From Sulfurimonas autotrophica (GTDB lineage: Bacteria; Campylobacterota; Campylobacteria; Campylobacterales; Sulfurimonadaceae), in NCBI GenBank assembly GCA_015662405.1, contig DQUE01000124.1, forward strand, positions 1-6,369: a stretch of DNA of 6,369 nucleotides, in the 5' to 3' direction. This document shows positions 4,783 through 6,369 of the stretch, piece after piece (positions within the stretch are counted from its first letter, which is position 1; each line of letters begins with the position of its first letter). The notes beneath the pieces were generated by a model. The model saw only the letters and a list, made by a program, of their open reading frames with translations, ran no database searches and had not been told where the DNA came from. The position numbers and the translations under genes were made by a program.

Positions 4783-5949
4783 ATGTTTCTAAAGATGCTT
4801 ATACTTTTTGGTTTTACTCTCTCTCTTTATGCCTTAAGCGCACAAGAAGAGATAGCAAAGATGCAAGCTGAGTTTGAAGCTGCAAAAAGCGCACAAAACT
4901 TAGAGTTTAAAAACTATAAAGAGAGTTTAAATAAAACGTTTAAAGCTTATAAAAAAGAGCTTGCCAAGTACTGGAAAAATCCAGAACTCTCTACAAAAAA
5001 TGAATGGGTAAGTTACTCTCAAGACAAAAAAAGCCGTTCTAAAGTTGACTTTAAAAATGATACTTTAGTAGTTGAAGTAATAGCAAAAGATGAAAAAGAG
5101 GCACAAAAAAAGTTAGAGAATAGAGTTGCGTATGCTATTTCAAAAAATACAAAAGAGGTTGTAGATAGTGATGAACTACAAAGAAAAATAGCAATACTCT
5201 CAAAAAAGAGCAAAAGAGTCATAAACTCTCAAATGGATGCAAAACCGATTTTGAGTACATTAATTTTTGAGAAAAAACCGACAGAAAAAGAGGTTCAAAA
5301 GTATTCTAAAGCAGTAGTAAGAAAAGAAAAAATAGTGAAAAGCGACTCAAAAATAGCATCAGAGAATCTTTATAAGGTTGTGATTCAACTGCCTAAAAAC
5401 TCAAAACTAAAACGCTCAGAAGTTTACAAAAAAGAGGTATTTAAAAATGCACAGCGATTTCAACTCCCTGTAGAGTTGGTCTTTGCAATTATACAAACAG
5501 AGAGCAACTTTAATCCTTTTGCAAAGTCACACATACCCGCGTTTGGATTGATGCAGATCGTACCACATTCAGCAGGACGTGATACATATAGGCTACTTTA
5601 TAAAAAAGATGGTATCCCAAGTGCAACATATCTTTACAATGGAAAAAATAACATAGAAATGGGAAGCTCTTATCTTTATATCTTGTATTATAGATACTTA
5701 AAGAAAATAAAAAACCCTCAAAGTAGACTCTACTGTGCTATAGCTGCATATAATACAGGTGCTGGCAATATCGCATGGGCATTTACCCGTAGGACAAACA
5801 TGCGCAGAGCTGCACAAAAAATAAATGCGATGAATCCTGATGAAGTTTATGAAAAACTGCTAAGTGACTTGAGATATGATGAACCGAAGCATTACTTACG
5901 GCGTGTAAAAAAACGCATGCAAATATATAAAGAAGCATATCAACTTTAA
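4783..5949 (+). CDS. MltC-like lytic murein transglycosylase (SLT family 1)
   Basis: Peptidoglycan lytic transglycosylase. The 388-residue protein starts with a hydrophobic signal (MFLKMLILFGFTLSLYALSA) without a lipobox cysteine, so it is secreted or N-terminally anchored rather than a lipoprotein as in E. coli MltC. A charged, probably coiled-coil stretch (about 22-65) leads into the MltC-type N-terminal domain (about 60-205, including YWKNPELSTKNEWVSYSQ and the repeated basic strands). The SLT domain (about 215-385) has catalytic Glu240 in QTESNFNPFAKS (238-249), FGLMQIVPHSAGRD (254-267), GIPSATYLYNGKNNI (277-291) and AAYNTGAGN (321-329), the expected family order. The ATG has an AAAGGA ribosome binding site (4772-4777). 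It follows a different-family transglycosylase in the same orientation, but a 162-bp gap with a candidate promoter suggests separate control. Confidence 0.92.
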   Translation: MFLKMLILFGFTLSLYALSAQEEIAKMQAEFEAAKSAQNLEFKNYKESLNKTFKAYKKELAKYWKNPELSTKNEWVSYSQDKKSRSKVDFKNDTLVVEVIAKDEKEAQKKLENRVAYAISKNTKEVVDSDELQRKIAILSKKSKRVINSQMDAKPILSTLIFEKKPTEKEVQKYSKAVVRKEKIVKSDSKIASENLYKVVIQLPKNSKLKRSEVYKKEVFKNAQRFQLPVELVFAIIQTESNFNPFAKSHIPAFGLMQIVPHSAGRDTYRLLYKKDGIPSATYLYNGKNNIEMGSSYLYILYYRYLKKIKNPQSRLYCAIAAYNTGAGNIAWAFTRRTNMRRAAQKINAMNPDEVYEKLLSDLRYDEPKHYLRRVKKRMQIYKEAYQL

Positions 5950-6083
5950 ACAAGAAAAACAGATTGATCACAATGACACTAGTTGCTTCAACTCTTCTAA
6001 GTACACAAACATATACAGTCAATGGTACTGAAATACTCTAAAAAGAGCATGATAAGGTTACAATAAGTGCCTAACAAAAATAA

Positions 6084-6369
6084 ATGACATAAAGAGTAGG
6101 ACTGAAAATCGCTATATAAAAAGTATGAAATAACCAAACAATACTAAAGAGAGAGACAAGAGATAAGAGTAGAGCAAGAGCACAAGCAATTTTATTAAAT
6201 TCACAAGGTATCAAAATACCAGAGATAGCTAAAATACTAGATGTGTCACAAAAAACTCTGTATCGTTGGTTTAATAGATTTGACAAGCAAATTACAAAAA
6301 CTACAATCTGTGTATTAGATAATGCCTCCATATTCACCTGAACGCAATCCTATTGAGATGCTTTGGAGA
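6084..6369 (+). pseudogene. Decayed IS630-family transposase, internally deleted, running off the window end
   Basis: Remnant of a DDE transposase of the IS630/Tc1-mariner superfamily. One frame from ATG 6084 is broken by stops at 6090, 6117 and 6126, then reads a typical IS630 N-terminal helix-turn-helix: RARAQAILLNSQG (6171-6209), PEIAKILDVSQKTLYRWF (about 6216-6269), NRFDK. It jumps straight to TICVLDNAS (about 6303-6329), the strand with the second catalytic Asp, so well over a hundred residues including the first catalytic Asp are missing. It ends at a stop (6339-6341). The last motif, PPYSPERNPIEMLWR with the third acidic residue, is in another frame from 6325 to the window end. The transposase cannot be functional. 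The right end and inverted repeats are outside the window or not recognisable. Confidence 0.85.
6084..6369 (+). mobile_element. IS630-family insertion sequence relic (right end outside window)
   Basis: Inferred from the transposase remnant. The left boundary probably lies between the MltC-like stop (5949) and 6084, but no terminal inverted repeat or TA duplication could be fixed without the other end. The 134 bases from 5950 to 6083 hold no gene I can support. Confidence 0.6.

Noticed and set aside
5973..6041. A 22-codon ORF (starting MTLVASTLLSTQ) after the MltC-like gene.
   Set aside because: No ribosome binding site or recognisable family; it sits in debris next to the IS relic and may be a fragment at most.
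6024..6048. CTCTAAAAAGAG as a terminator after the MltC-like gene.
   Set aside because: Only a 4-bp stem and no T-run on the plus strand.
6071..6337. An 88-codon minus-strand frame with hydrophobic residues opposite the IS relic.
   Set aside because: It is the complement of the transposase remnant; the plus strand carries clear IS630 motifs.

Overview
The window looks like chromosomal DNA from a Campylobacterota (epsilon-proteobacterial) bacterium, probably a free-living, Sulfurimonas-like one. This rests on the AT-rich, Lys/Ile/Asn-rich proteins, extended -10 promoters without clear -35 boxes, a small-type signal recognition particle RNA, and an MTAN-like nucleosidase gene. The genus is inferred, not proven.

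Layout. (1) 1-1685, plus strand: the 3' part of a PAS-GGDEF-EAL cyclic-di-GMP protein; its true start lies before the window. (2) 1766-2429, minus strand: rplT and rpmI (ribosomal proteins L20 and L35), converging on the first gene. Their mRNA has a leader of about 100 nt with a terminator-like hairpin and an unusually structured 109-nt spacer between the two genes; infC is not next to them. (3) 2530-2580: a compact divergent promoter region with an extended -10 on each strand. The plus-strand promoter sits so close to the next ATG that the mRNA of a 78-codon gene of unknown function appears leaderless. (4) About 2848-2958, plus strand: the SRP RNA gene (ffs), recognised from its conserved helix 8 and long terminal stem; no protein gene lies between 2816 and 3033. 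(5) 3034-5949, plus strand: a compact nucleoside hydrolase/phosphorylase-like protein, then two periplasmic lytic transglycosylases of different families (MltB-like and MltC-like). Each transglycosylase is directly preceded by a mini-ORF (16 and 17 codons) with its own ribosome binding site. (6) 5950-6083: no supportable gene. (7) 6084 to the window end: a decayed, internally deleted IS630-family transposase.

Most of the window is core housekeeping sequence: c-di-GMP signalling, ribosome assembly, protein targeting to the membrane, nucleoside salvage or menaquinone synthesis, and peptidoglycan remodelling. I see no CRISPR array, toxin-antitoxin pair, defence island or biosynthetic cluster. 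The points most worth a second look are the structured rpmI-rplT mRNA, the mini-ORFs before the two transglycosylases, the 12-bp palindrome inside one of them, the leaderless small gene, and the IS630 relic with an apparent repeat-mediated deletion.
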